This document shows positions 35,661-44,105 of a DNA stretch of 64,000 nucleotides, piece after piece. The stretch's first letter is position 1; each line of letters starts with the position of its first letter. The position numbers were made by a program, and so were the translations under genes. The notes beneath the pieces are model-generated. The model searched no databases, was not told where the DNA came from, and worked only from the letters and a program-made list of their open reading frames with translations. This stretch comes from Paenibacillus lutimineralis (GTDB lineage Bacteria; Bacillota; Bacilli; Paenibacillales; Paenibacillaceae): assembly GCF_003991425.1 (NCBI RefSeq), contig NZ_CP034346.1, forward strand, positions 2,951,501 to 3,015,500, given 5' to 3'.

Positions 35661-36851
35661 ATGGCGCGTGTGTTATTTATTAATGGCGGGTCGGAAGGAC
35701 ATATTAACCCAACGATTGGGGTGGTACAGGAGCTTATATCACGTGGCGAAGAGGTCGTGTACTTCTGTATAGAAGCTTTCCGTGAGCGGATGGAGAAGAC
35801 GGGGGCGATAGTTCGAACCTTTGACGATCAGAAGTTTATTAAAGCTTTTATCTCAGGCGGTAGAAATTATTTACTCGAAAGAATCAACGGGCTTTTACTT
35901 ACAGCCGATATCGTTATCCCTAGTGTTCTTGAACAAATTAAGGGGGAGCATTTTGATTATATCATCCATGACTCCATGTTCGGCTGTGGACGGCTCATCG
36001 CTCAAATTCTTAAGCTGCCGGCTATTAGCTCGTGCACTACTTTTGCCGAGACCGAAGCCTCCGTTAATCAGACACTAGAATCGTTTATGACAGAAGCTCC
36101 TGCAGAGATCGTTAGACCGATCCAAGATAAATTTCAAAGTCTGACGGAGATGGTGAAGGATAAATATGGAGTAGAGACTCCATCGCCTTACGAAGTGTAT
36201 TGTAATCCCGCTCCAATGACCCTAGTATATACAACCAGAGAGTTTCAACCCAAGGCGGGATCATTCGATTCATCTTATAAATTTGTTGGACCATCCATCT
36301 CTGCACGGTTCAATCAAGACAGCTTTGACTTTACGGAGATTAAGGAGAACAGCTCCATTTATATCTCGCTGGGAACCGTCTTTAACCAAGCCGTGAATTT
36401 CTATCAGCTCTGTTTCGAGGCCTTCAAGGACACGAATCATACGATTATCATGTCTGTCGGCGATCGAGTCCAGATATCTGACCTAGGGGACATTCCTAGT
36501 AATTTCATCGTGAAAAATTATGTTCCGCAAACAGATGTACTTCAATATGTGAAGTTGTTTATTACCCATGGCGGGATGAATAGTACCCATGAAGGACTCT
36601 ATTATGGCGTACCACTCATTGTCATTCCACAAAGTGCGGATCAGCCAATCATTGCTGAGCAGGTGGCGCATATTGAAGCGGGCATGAAGTTACAAATGCA
36701 GTCCTTACCAGTAGATCAACTCCGTGCGGCGGCAGATCATGTGCTGAGCCAATCCACCTTCAAAATGGCTGCTGCAAGGATGAAGGATTCTCTACGATCC
36801 TCTGGTGGGTATCGTCAGGCGGTGGACGAGATTATCAATTTTATAAGCTAA
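35661..36851 (+). CDS. Macrolide family glycosyltransferase (MGT)
   Basis: The 396-residue GT1-type glycosyltransferase begins VLFINGGSEGHINPTIGVV, and its C-terminal nucleotide-sugar site reads LFITHGGMNSTHEGLYYGVPLIVIPQSADQPIIAEQV. It most likely adds UDP-glucose to a macrolide, flavonoid or other small hydrophobic acceptor, as in the MGT/YjiC group. It is flanked by terminators and is monocistronic. A heavily deleted paralogue lies at 27221. Confidence 0.9.
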   Translation: MARVLFINGGSEGHINPTIGVVQELISRGEEVVYFCIEAFRERMEKTGAIVRTFDDQKFIKAFISGGRNYLLERINGLLLTADIVIPSVLEQIKGEHFDYIIHDSMFGCGRLIAQILKLPAISSCTTFAETEASVNQTLESFMTEAPAEIVRPIQDKFQSLTEMVKDKYGVETPSPYEVYCNPAPMTLVYTTREFQPKAGSFDSSYKFVGPSISARFNQDSFDFTEIKENSSIYISLGTVFNQAVNFYQLCFEAFKDTNHTIIMSVGDRVQISDLGDIPSNFIVKNYVPQTDVLQYVKLFITHGGMNSTHEGLYYGVPLIVIPQSADQPIIAEQVAHIEAGMKLQMQSLPVDQLRAAADHVLSQSTFKMAAARMKDSLRSSGGYRQAVDEIINFIS

Positions 36852-36866
36852 ACGTCCAGAACATCA

Positions 36867-36897
36867 ATCTTCCCATCAGTTGGGGAGATTTTTTTTT
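36867..36897 (+). terminator. Intrinsic terminator of the glycosyltransferase gene
   Basis: AATCTTCCC pairs with GGGGAGATT and is followed by nine T. Confidence 0.9.
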
Positions 36898-37080
36898 ATA
36901 AACCCTTGAGTACAACCTCCTATCTGCTTCATATGCCTATTCATGGTCCAATCGGTATGGGAATAAAGTCTAATGTTTATTTTTTTATCCATTTTTGAGT
37001 GTAAATGATCGGTTTGTAAGGTATGATTATCCACGATAGAAATTAGGAATTCCAAATGTAACGGGATATGGAGGTCATCG

Positions 37081-38733
37081 ATGAGATATTCGGTAATAGG
37101 TACGATGTTGGCATTATTGTCTATTTTCTTACTGGTGAGTTGTAATGGGGCCCAACAATCGCAAGCTACAGACCTCAGCTTAGCAGGGAGCTGGGAGCTT
37201 GTCGACGATTCCCCATCCTTAGGTTGCTTCTCCGAATTGAAATTTCTAGATAATCCCGTTTCTAAGCGTGACCCGGTATCTGTGCATGAAACAACGGGAG
37301 ATACGACGAAGATTTGGATTGGTGAATATGAGATGGAGGGTAACGATATTCGGGTTATGTTGCATGAGCCCCAAGCGGATCCATTCATCATGACACCCGA
37401 TTATAACGGTAATGAATTAAAGCTCCAGTACGAATGGAACCAGGCAAATCTAGTCTGCTCGTACAAGATTTCCTCTGATTCACACTCAGATCCAAGCGAA
37501 GCCCAATCCGAAAATAACAGCGTTATAGATAACGCTCAAACACCTCCCTTAACAGACGAAGAAATATTAATGGGACCCCCAGGTCGCTTTGCCGATCCTA
37601 ATTATGATGCGAAAACGGTTGAAGAGGCTCTTGATCAATTATCGAATGATATGACGGCCGATGAATATATGGAAGAGTTACTCCTCTTATTGGCTGAAGA
37701 CTATCGTACTTACGTCACAACCTTTAACAACTTTGATACCGGAATTAAGGTAGATAATGAACGGCCTGACGGCGGGATTACATTACCTCCAAGCAAGAAA
37801 TTGCACATTTCGATCTTACTTGATGCCAGCGGCAGTATGGGGTCGAAGATTAAAGGAATATCCAAGATGGATTCAGCCAAAGAGGCGATTCAGAGCTTTT
37901 CCGAGAAATTACCTGAAAATGCAGAGGTATCTGTGAGAGTATATGGCCATAAAGGATCAGGAAGCCAAAAAGATAAGGAGCTCTCCTGTAAAAGTACGGA
38001 AGAGATCTTTCAAGGTCGGGGTGACCAGGCAGATCAGATCAAAACGGTGCTCGAAAGTGTCAACCCAGCTGGATGGACACCTATCGCAAATGCGTTAGAT
38101 TTGGTAAAAGAGGACATCGATCCGGAGACAACCGATTCCGTGGTCTACGTAGTCAGTGACGGCATTGAAACCTGTGGCGGTGATCCGGTGAAAGTAGCCA
38201 AAGAACTCAATCAGTCCAAGGTGAAGACAGTTGTCAATATCATTGGCTTTGATGTGGATCATGAAGGACAGAAGCTGCTGCGACAGGTTGCTGTCTCCGG
38301 TGGTGGAGAGTTTACTTCTGCTGATGACGATGAGTCACTCAAGAAGATTCTAGATAAAGCCTATGAGAAATTACGAGGCGAATGGGTCAGGTGGAAAGAA
38401 GAAGGGGAAGGAGATGCCAATACTCAAAAGGAGAAAAAACAGGGGGAGCTCAATGTGACCCGGGAAGTAATGCAAAAATATGCTGTACAGGAATATGATC
38501 ATCTTCAAGCTGCACTGAAGTATTTGGAGACGAAATACGGCAAGTCGTTCCCACGCCACGAAATCTATATGATGAGTACAAATCGCAAAAATTTCCTCTG
38601 GCAATATGCCCGCGATAAAGGAGCAGAATTATATAAAGAGGTTACGAATAACGGGAAACAGGTTTATGAAGATATAAAAGAAGAAGGAGACAAGAACATA
38701 GAGGATCTAAATCAGAAAAAGAACAATAATTAA
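37081..38733 (+). CDS. von Willebrand factor type A domain lipoprotein
   Basis: A 550-residue lipoprotein: hydrophobic signal ending LLVSC (lipobox, Cys21), a short N-terminal beta region (about 30-125; DLSLAGSWELVDD), a linker rich in Asp, and a vWA domain (about 235-440) with complete MIDAS residues: DASGSMG, GWTPIA and VVSDGIETCGGD. The C-terminal tail is highly charged and helical (EVTNNGKQVYEDIKEE). It is anchored to the outer membrane face and probably binds a protein ligand in a metal-dependent way. Partner and role are unknown; the gene is alone. Confidence 0.88.
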   Translation: MRYSVIGTMLALLSIFLLVSCNGAQQSQATDLSLAGSWELVDDSPSLGCFSELKFLDNPVSKRDPVSVHETTGDTTKIWIGEYEMEGNDIRVMLHEPQADPFIMTPDYNGNELKLQYEWNQANLVCSYKISSDSHSDPSEAQSENNSVIDNAQTPPLTDEEILMGPPGRFADPNYDAKTVEEALDQLSNDMTADEYMEELLLLLAEDYRTYVTTFNNFDTGIKVDNERPDGGITLPPSKKLHISILLDASGSMGSKIKGISKMDSAKEAIQSFSEKLPENAEVSVRVYGHKGSGSQKDKELSCKSTEEIFQGRGDQADQIKTVLESVNPAGWTPIANALDLVKEDIDPETTDSVVYVVSDGIETCGGDPVKVAKELNQSKVKTVVNIIGFDVDHEGQKLLRQVAVSGGGEFTSADDDESLKKILDKAYEKLRGEWVRWKEEGEGDANTQKEKKQGELNVTREVMQKYAVQEYDHLQAALKYLETKYGKSFPRHEIYMMSTNRKNFLWQYARDKGAELYKEVTNNGKQVYEDIKEEGDKNIEDLNQKKNNN

Positions 38734-38761
38734 CGGATTTCAGACGATTACATCAAAAGTT

Positions 38762-38797
38762 CGCATTTGAGCCGGTAAGGCTTATGCGGGCTTCTTT
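38762..38797 (+). terminator. Probable terminator of the vWA gene
   Basis: CGCAT-TT-GAGCC pairs with GGCTTATGCG with a bulge, followed by a T-rich tract. Weaker than the others. Confidence 0.55.
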
Positions 38798-38860
38798 GTT
38801 TGTCTTTTCTTACGTGGTGTAGTTTATATACAAAATAATCCGAAAAATTTTCTGATGCAA

Positions 38861-38887
38861 TGTCGATTCTCTCTACCGTCGTTCGTT
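38861..38887 (+). promoter_or_regulatory. Candidate ECF42-type promoter of the DHFR-like/YciI/sigma operon
   Basis: TGTCGA at 38861-38866 and CGTT at 38884-38887 are separated by 17 bases. TGTCGA is the -35 element described for ECF42 sigma factors, and the sigma gene of this operon is of that class, so autoregulation is plausible. The -10 match is only partial (CGTT for CGTC). The start codon of the first gene is 100 bases downstream. Confidence 0.55.
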
Positions 38888-38989
38888 GTCTAGATAACAG
38901 CGAAGTTTGGCGAGGCACGGATGAAGAACATCCGAATACACGCGACGCTAGAAATCAACCTTATGACAAGGAAGGACGGAGATCAGGTT

Positions 38990-39556
38990 ATGGGAAAAAT
39001 CATTATGCAGCAATTCGTCTCATTGGATGGAGTTATGCAGGCGCCAGGCGATCCGAATGAATACGAATATGGAGGCTGGCAAATGCCATATGTAGGCGAG
39101 GAACACTTGGAACTGATTGTTGAACAGGCCCATGCGGTGGAAGCGCTCTTGCTCGGACGCAAAACGTACGAGGGTTTCGCGGCCTCATGGCCGTCAGCGA
39201 CTGGCATGCGAGGGCTGGCCGATCGGATGAACCAAATGGCGAAGTTCGTCATGTCGAGAAGCTTAAGTCAGGCAGAGTGGAATACTTCGATCATTCTCGG
39301 TGAGGCGGCTGAAGAAGCAGTGAAGCTCAAGCAGCAATTAAGCGGAGATTTGCTCGTCGTTGGCAGCGGCGATCTCGCCCAAACTCTGATGAAGCATAAG
39401 CTCATCGATGAATATCGACTCTGGGTTCACCCGGTGATTTTGGGCTATGGACAACGATTGTTCAGAGAGGGTAATGAGAGAGCGTCAATGTGCCTCATCG
39501 ATGTCAAGACATTGAAATCAGGTGTCGTTATTTATACTTACGAGCCTGAGAAATAG
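38990..39556 (+). CDS. Dihydrofolate reductase/RibD C-terminal family protein
   Basis: A protein of about 188 residues of the RibD C-terminal/DHFR-like fold: KIIMQQFVSLDGVMQAPGD at the start, LLGRKTYEGFAASWPSA (NADPH-phosphate contacts) and LLVVGSGDLAQTLMKHKLIDEYRLWVHPVILG. These proteins are likely NADPH-dependent reductases of unknown substrate and are common beside ECF42-type sigma genes. ATG 38990 follows a GGACGGAG-type site. It is the first gene of the operon. Confidence 0.9.
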   Translation: MGKIIMQQFVSLDGVMQAPGDPNEYEYGGWQMPYVGEEHLELIVEQAHAVEALLLGRKTYEGFAASWPSATGMRGLADRMNQMAKFVMSRSLSQAEWNTSIILGEAAEEAVKLKQQLSGDLLVVGSGDLAQTLMKHKLIDEYRLWVHPVILGYGQRLFREGNERASMCLIDVKTLKSGVVIYTYEPEK

Positions 39557-39591
39557 AGATTAAAAATATAAACGAAGAGGAGATATATACG

Positions 39592-40404
39592 ATGTATTCA
39601 GTTATTTCAAAAGATGGCACATCCATTGCCTATGATCGAGTTGGTCAAGGACCATCACTAATATTTGTAGCGGGAGCATTTAGCTACCGCAAATTTCCCG
39701 GACAGGTGCAAATGGCCAACCTGTTGTCAGAGCATTTCACCGTCTACAATTATGATCGCCGCGGCCGTGGCGATAGTGGAGATGCATCAGCCTATTCGAT
39801 TGAGTGTGAGATCGAAGATCTTCAAGCGATGATTGATGAAGCGGGGGGCTCGGCTCTTGTGTGGGGATTATCATCCGGGGCGATTCTAGCCCTGCAGGCC
39901 GCGGCGAGGGGGGCGAATATTCAGAAGCTTGCTCTTCATGAACCCCCCTTTGTCGTTGATGATGCTGGTCATAAACCGCCGAAAGACTTCGCCAAGCAAG
40001 TGTCCGCCCTTATGTCCTCGAATCGCCGGAGCGAGACGGTTAAATATTTTATGACCAAGGGAATGGGGGCGCCTTCATTTGTAGTTAGCATGATGCGGGT
40101 CATGCCGGGCGTGTGGTCCAATCTAACATCGCTTGCTCATACACTGCCTTACGACGCGGCCCTTTCCGATGGATATATGAATGGCAAGCCTCTACCTCAA
40201 AAGCTGTGGGATACCGTTAAGATGCCAACGCTTGTCATTGAAGGAACTGAAAGCCCGGTGGCGCTACGCCATGCTGCCCACGCATTAGCGGATGTACTTC
40301 CGAATGCAAGGCTGCTGAGTAAGAAAGGCCTCGGTCATACGAAAAAGCTCAATACGAAGCAGGTTTCATCCGAGCTCGAAGCGTTCTTTAGTACTAAATC
40401 ATAA
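39592..40404 (+). CDS. Alpha/beta hydrolase
   Basis: The 270-residue alpha/beta hydrolase shows DGTSIAYDRVGQGPSLIFVAG, the RRGRGDSGD loop and the nucleophile elbow GLSSGAILALQAA with Ser in GxSxG. The acidic residue is in LVIEGTESPV and the His in KGLGHTKKLN. It hydrolyses an ester, amide or related bond; acceptor unknown. GAGGAGA precedes the ATG. It lies 35 bases after the DHFR-like gene and belongs to the same operon. Confidence 0.9.
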   Translation: MYSVISKDGTSIAYDRVGQGPSLIFVAGAFSYRKFPGQVQMANLLSEHFTVYNYDRRGRGDSGDASAYSIECEIEDLQAMIDEAGGSALVWGLSSGAILALQAAARGANIQKLALHEPPFVVDDAGHKPPKDFAKQVSALMSSNRRSETVKYFMTKGMGAPSFVVSMMRVMPGVWSNLTSLAHTLPYDAALSDGYMNGKPLPQKLWDTVKMPTLVIEGTESPVALRHAAHALADVLPNARLLSKKGLGHTKKLNTKQVSSELEAFFSTKS

Positions 40405-40423
40405 TCACAGGGAGGAAATAAAT

Positions 40424-40534
40424 ATGATTATCAAGAAATCTAATTCAGCTGTGATACGATGGCTTCTGCTAGGTCTCGGCTCCCGCCACAAAATTGAGAA
40501 CGGAAGCTCTTCAGGTATAAATGAATCAATCTAA
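40424..40534 (+). CDS. 36-residue small ORF within the sigma operon
   Basis: ATG 40424 is eight bases after GGGAGG and opens a 36-codon frame: MIIKKSNSAVIRWLLLGLGS then RHKIENGSSSGINESI. It has a hydrophobic stretch but no recognised family. Its strong ribosome site argues that it is translated, either as a small gene or as the start of a gene truncated before 40534. The next gene's ribosome site follows at once. Confidence 0.5.
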   Translation: MIIKKSNSAVIRWLLLGLGSRHKIENGSSSGINESI

Positions 40535-40548
40535 GGAGAGATCGACTT

Positions 40549-40983
40549 ATGAGATTTATGATGATTGTAAAAGCAACAACCGATTCGGAGGCAAGGGTTA
40601 TGCCTAGCCAAGAACTGATTGATGCGATGCAGAAGTATAACGAAGAATTGGTGAAGGCCGGTGTGCTGCTAGCAGCCGATGGTCTAATGCCTAGCTCAAG
40701 CGCAATCCGGATTTCTTATCCGGAGCCTGGAGCCAAACCGAAATTGGTGGACGGTCCGTTTACGGAGTCCAAGGAGCTAATCGCCGGATATACGTTAATC
40801 GAGGTTAAATCGAGGGAAGAAGCGGTCGAATGGGCGCTGCGCATGCCTGATCCACATGGATCTGGACAAGGGGAGATTGAGCTTAGGCAAGTGTTCGAAG
40901 TCGAGGAATTGATGGATAATCCCGATACACTGGCCAAAGAAGCAACGCTCCGTAGGCAGGTTGAGGAGCAGAAGAAAGCGTGA
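40549..40983 (+). CDS. YciI family (DGPF domain) protein
   Basis: The 144-residue protein has the YciI-like ferredoxin fold: MRFMMIVKATTDSE, VDGPFTESKELIAGYTLIEVKSREEAVEWALRMPDPHGSGQGEIELRQVFEVEEL. The DGPF motif gives the family its name. Neighbouring ECF42-type sigma genes are typical for DGPF proteins. Role unknown; possibly a hydrolase or sensor of the sigma system. Its stop overlaps the sigma start by four bases (GTGA). Confidence 0.9.
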   Translation: MRFMMIVKATTDSEARVMPSQELIDAMQKYNEELVKAGVLLAADGLMPSSSAIRISYPEPGAKPKLVDGPFTESKELIAGYTLIEVKSREEAVEWALRMPDPHGSGQGEIELRQVFEVEELMDNPDTLAKEATLRRQVEEQKKA

Positions 40984-42245
40984 GTTCTGCTCAGACACAT
41001 CGAACCATTGATGCGATATGGCGGATGGAATCGGCGAAGCTTATTGCAGGGCTGACACGAATGGTGAGGGATGTGGCCCTCGCGGAGGATTTGGCTCAGG
41101 ATGCGCTGCTAATCGCCCTAGAACGTTGGCCGGAGACCGGCATTCCAGACAACCCTGGGGGATGGCTGATGACGACCGCGAAGCGCCGAGCCATTGATTT
41201 TATGCGCAGGAACAAGCTGCGCGATCAGAAATACGGTGAGATTGGTCGCACGGCGCCTTTATATACAGAGGATGATGTAGATCAAGCTTTGGATGGGGAG
41301 ATCAGTGATGATCTCCTACGTCTGATCTTTATGACTTGTCACCCGGTACTATCCCAGGATGCTCGGGTAGCCCTAACGCTTCGTCTATTGTGCGGTCTGA
41401 CTACGGATGAGATTGCCCGCTCTTTCCTTGTAGCGGAGTCTACGGTTGCTCAGCGGATTGTTCGAGCGAAGAGAACCCTTAGCGCCGAGAAGGTCCCTTT
41501 TGAGGTGCCTACCGGGGAGGAATTGAATCAGCGTATGGCTGCGGTACTTGAAGTCATTTATTTGATGTTCAATGAAGGGTATTCCGCGACTTCTGGGGAA
41601 CATTGGACTCGGCCCCTGCTATGTCAGGAAGCACTTAGACTGGGACGGATTCTGGCTGAGATCGCACCTAATGAACAGGAAGTTCATGGTCTGGTTGCCT
41701 TGATGGAGATTCAAGCTTCGCGTCTGAAGACAAGGATTAACGCGAAGGGAGAACCAATCCTGCTTATGGATCAAAATCGCGCAAAGTGGGATCAGCTGCT
41801 AATTCGCCGTGGTATAACGGCGTTAGAGCGGAGCCGAAAGCTAGGAAGGCCGCTAGGCCCTTACTCTCTACAGGCAGCAATATCGGCTTGTCATGCCGAG
41901 GCGCGTTCCGCAGCTGAGACGGATTGGATCCGTATCGCGGCTCTTTACGAAGCGCTTGCCAGATTATCGCCTTCGCCTATCGTGGAGTTGAACCGGGCGG
42001 TTGCGATATCGATGGCATTTGGACCCGCCTTCGGATTGCAGATCGTTGACGAGTTGAACAAGGAGCCTTCCTTAAAGGGATACCACTTGCTCCCCAGTGT
42101 TCGAGCTGATTTGCTTGCAAAACTGGGCAGGTATGATGAAGCCCGGTCAGAATTCGAACGCGCTGCATCGATGACGCGGAATACCCGTGAGCGTGAGCTG
42201 CTGCTTCAGCGGGCAGCCGATTGTGAATCGGGTACATATCAATAA
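40980..42245 (+). CDS. ECF42-like sigma factor with C-terminal TPR-type extension
   Basis: The 421-residue protein has sigma regions 2 (ALAEDLAQDALLIALERWPETGIPDNPGGWLMTTAKRRAIDFMR) and 4 (FMTCHPVLSQDARVALTLRLLCGLTTDEIARSFLVAESTVAQRIVRAKRTL) in the first 190 residues. A 230-residue C-terminal helical extension follows (VIYLMFNEGYSATSGEHWTR... LNRAVAISMAFG). Length, extension and DGPF neighbours match ECF42 sigma factors, which have no anti-sigma partner and rely on the extension. The GTG start overlaps the YciI stop. It likely reads its own operon's promoter. Confidence 0.88.
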   Translation: MSSAQTHRTIDAIWRMESAKLIAGLTRMVRDVALAEDLAQDALLIALERWPETGIPDNPGGWLMTTAKRRAIDFMRRNKLRDQKYGEIGRTAPLYTEDDVDQALDGEISDDLLRLIFMTCHPVLSQDARVALTLRLLCGLTTDEIARSFLVAESTVAQRIVRAKRTLSAEKVPFEVPTGEELNQRMAAVLEVIYLMFNEGYSATSGEHWTRPLLCQEALRLGRILAEIAPNEQEVHGLVALMEIQASRLKTRINAKGEPILLMDQNRAKWDQLLIRRGITALERSRKLGRPLGPYSLQAAISACHAEARSAAETDWIRIAALYEALARLSPSPIVELNRAVAISMAFGPAFGLQIVDELNKEPSLKGYHLLPSVRADLLAKLGRYDEARSEFERAASMTRNTRERELLLQRAADCESGTYQ

Positions 42246-42288
42246 TTATGGATCATGTCGATCATGAGGTTGAAGGGAGAACCCTAAT

Positions 42289-42720
42289 ATGCGATTTATG
42301 CTCATAGTAAAAGCGAATGGATTCTCGGAGACTGGGATCCATTACAGTCAGGAATATGTGGAAGCCATGAAGGTATATAAGAGGTCTTTGGTTAAAGTCG
42401 GCGCGCTTCTGACTGCCGAAGAGCTTAACCCTAGTTCCAGGGGAATCAGGATATGTTATCCGCCGGATGGAGGGCAGCCGAAGATACAAGCGGGCCCTTT
42501 TCCAGTAGATCAAGAACTTGTTGCCGAATTTGTAGTGATCGATGTAAAAACAGAAGAAGAGGCCCTGGAATGGGCAATTCGGATGCCGATTCCAACGGGC
42601 CTAGAGAGTACAATCGAGCTCAGAAGTCTCCAAGAAAACGTAGATTCTCTATCAGAGCCTGGTATACATGCCTTGGAGGCTGACTTGCTGGATTATCTGC
42701 ATATGTTAAGAAAATTATAA
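42289..42720 (+). CDS. YciI family (DGPF-type) protein, second copy
   Basis: A 143-residue paralogue of the protein at 40549 with MRFMLIVKANGFSETGIHYS, RGIRICYPPDGGQPKIQAGPF and VVIDVKTEEEALEWAIRMPIPTGLESTIELRSLQ. The central DGPF is replaced by AGPF here. It follows the sigma gene by 43 bases with GAAGGGAG as ribosome site, and ends just before the convergent gntP gene. Confidence 0.85.
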   Translation: MRFMLIVKANGFSETGIHYSQEYVEAMKVYKRSLVKVGALLTAEELNPSSRGIRICYPPDGGQPKIQAGPFPVDQELVAEFVVIDVKTEEEALEWAIRMPIPTGLESTIELRSLQENVDSLSEPGIHALEADLLDYLHMLRKL

Positions 42721-42725
42721 CTGCA

Positions 42726-44072
42726 TTAGATGACCAAGCTTAGCAATAGAATAACTCCTAAGCCAGCTACAGATATGATCGTTTCAAGTAAAGTCCAGGT
42801 CGCAAAAGTCTCTTTCATGCTTAAGCCAAAGTATTCCTTGAACATCCAGAAGCCGGCATCATTCACATGCGAGGCAATGACACTGCCGGCTCCGGTTGCA
42901 AGGACGACTAGAGCCAGGTTCACGTCAGTTTGTCCTAACATAGGAAGGACCAGACCGGTAGTCGTTAAGGCGGCGACCGTAGCAGACCCCAAGGAAATAC
43001 GCAAAATGGCAGCAATGATCCAGGCAAGCAGAATTGGCGACAATGAAGTTCCTTGGAATAGCTCAGCTACGTAGTCGCCAACGCCTCCATCAATTAATAC
43101 TTGCTTGAAGGCTCCGCCTCCGCCAATGATCAACAGCATCATCCCAATGTTGGAGATCGCAGTAGCGCAGGATTCCATGACGTTCTTAATAGGAATCTTC
43201 CTTGCCAATCCCATAGTATAGATCGCGACTAATAAGGAGATCAACATGGATACATCCGCGTTACCTATGAATCCGATGCCTTTGATTAGAGCATTTTCGT
43301 TGAATCCTATCGTTTTTTGCAGCAAAGTAATCAACGTACCGATAGACATGAGAATAACGGGCAGCAAAGCGGTAAAGACACTAATTCCAAACCCAGGTGT
43401 GTCTTCAAGTTTAAATACTTTTTGTTCGCCTAAGGAACGTATATCACCCGTTTTTGTAAATGCTTCGGGTACCAGCCGTTTAGCTAGCTTCGTAAATAAT
43501 GGACCAGCAATAATAACCGTTGGAATAGCTACAATTAATCCATATAGCAATACATGGCCAAGGTTCGCTCCAAGTTCACCGGCAATCGCTGTTGGTCCTG
43601 GATGCGGCGGTAAAAATCCATGCGTTACAGACAGAGCTGCGCCCATGGGAATACCAAGATACAGGATAGAAACCTTCAATTCTCTTGAAATAGCAAAGAT
43701 AATTGGAATTAATAATACTAAACCTACTTCAAAAAATAAGGCAATACCAATAATAAACGAGGCGGTCACGACAGCCCATTGAATATTTTTCTCACCGAAT
43801 TTGTTCACAAGGGTCATAGCGATGCGTTGGGCACCACCGGAATCGGAGAGCAGCTTCCCTAGCATCGCACCAAGTCCAAAAATGAGTGCTAAGTGGCCTA
43901 GTGTTCCACCTAATCCCGACTCAATCGTTGTTACTATTTTGTCTAGCGGGATGCCAAGTGCTAAAGAAACACCGAAGGACACAATAATCAATGATACGAA
44001 GGTGTTTAATTTAAAGAACATAATTAAAATCAGTAATGCGACTATCCCAATTGCTACAATGACTAATGGCAT
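42726..44072 (-). CDS. gntP: Gluconate:H+ symporter
   Basis: The 448-residue membrane protein with about 12-14 helices belongs to the GntP family. Motifs include FGLGAMLGKLLSDSGGAQRIAMTLV, GFLPPHPGPTAIAGELGANLGH and the C-terminal ASHVNDAGFWMFKEYFGLS, all typical. It imports gluconate with protons for phosphorylation by the gluconokinase whose gene lies 33 bases upstream in the same transcript. Expression should depend on the operator at 45884. Confidence 0.93.
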   Translation of the reverse strand: MPLVIVAIGIVALLILIMFFKLNTFVSLIIVSFGVSLALGIPLDKIVTTIESGLGGTLGHLALIFGLGAMLGKLLSDSGGAQRIAMTLVNKFGEKNIQWAVVTASFIIGIALFFEVGLVLLIPIIFAISRELKVSILYLGIPMGAALSVTHGFLPPHPGPTAIAGELGANLGHVLLYGLIVAIPTVIIAGPLFTKLAKRLVPEAFTKTGDIRSLGEQKVFKLEDTPGFGISVFTALLPVILMSIGTLITLLQKTIGFNENALIKGIGFIGNADVSMLISLLVAIYTMGLARKIPIKNVMESCATAISNIGMMLLIIGGGGAFKQVLIDGGVGDYVAELFQGTSLSPILLAWIIAAILRISLGSATVAALTTTGLVLPMLGQTDVNLALVVLATGAGSVIASHVNDAGFWMFKEYFGLSMKETFATWTLLETIISVAGLGVILLLSLVI

Positions 44073-44105
44073 CGTAATATCCCCTAACTGCTTAGATTAG
44101 TTGTC

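Noticed and set aside
42256..42261. Second TGTCGA box as a promoter for the second YciI gene
   Set aside because: No CGT-type -10 element lies 16-17 bases downstream, and the next gene starts too close.
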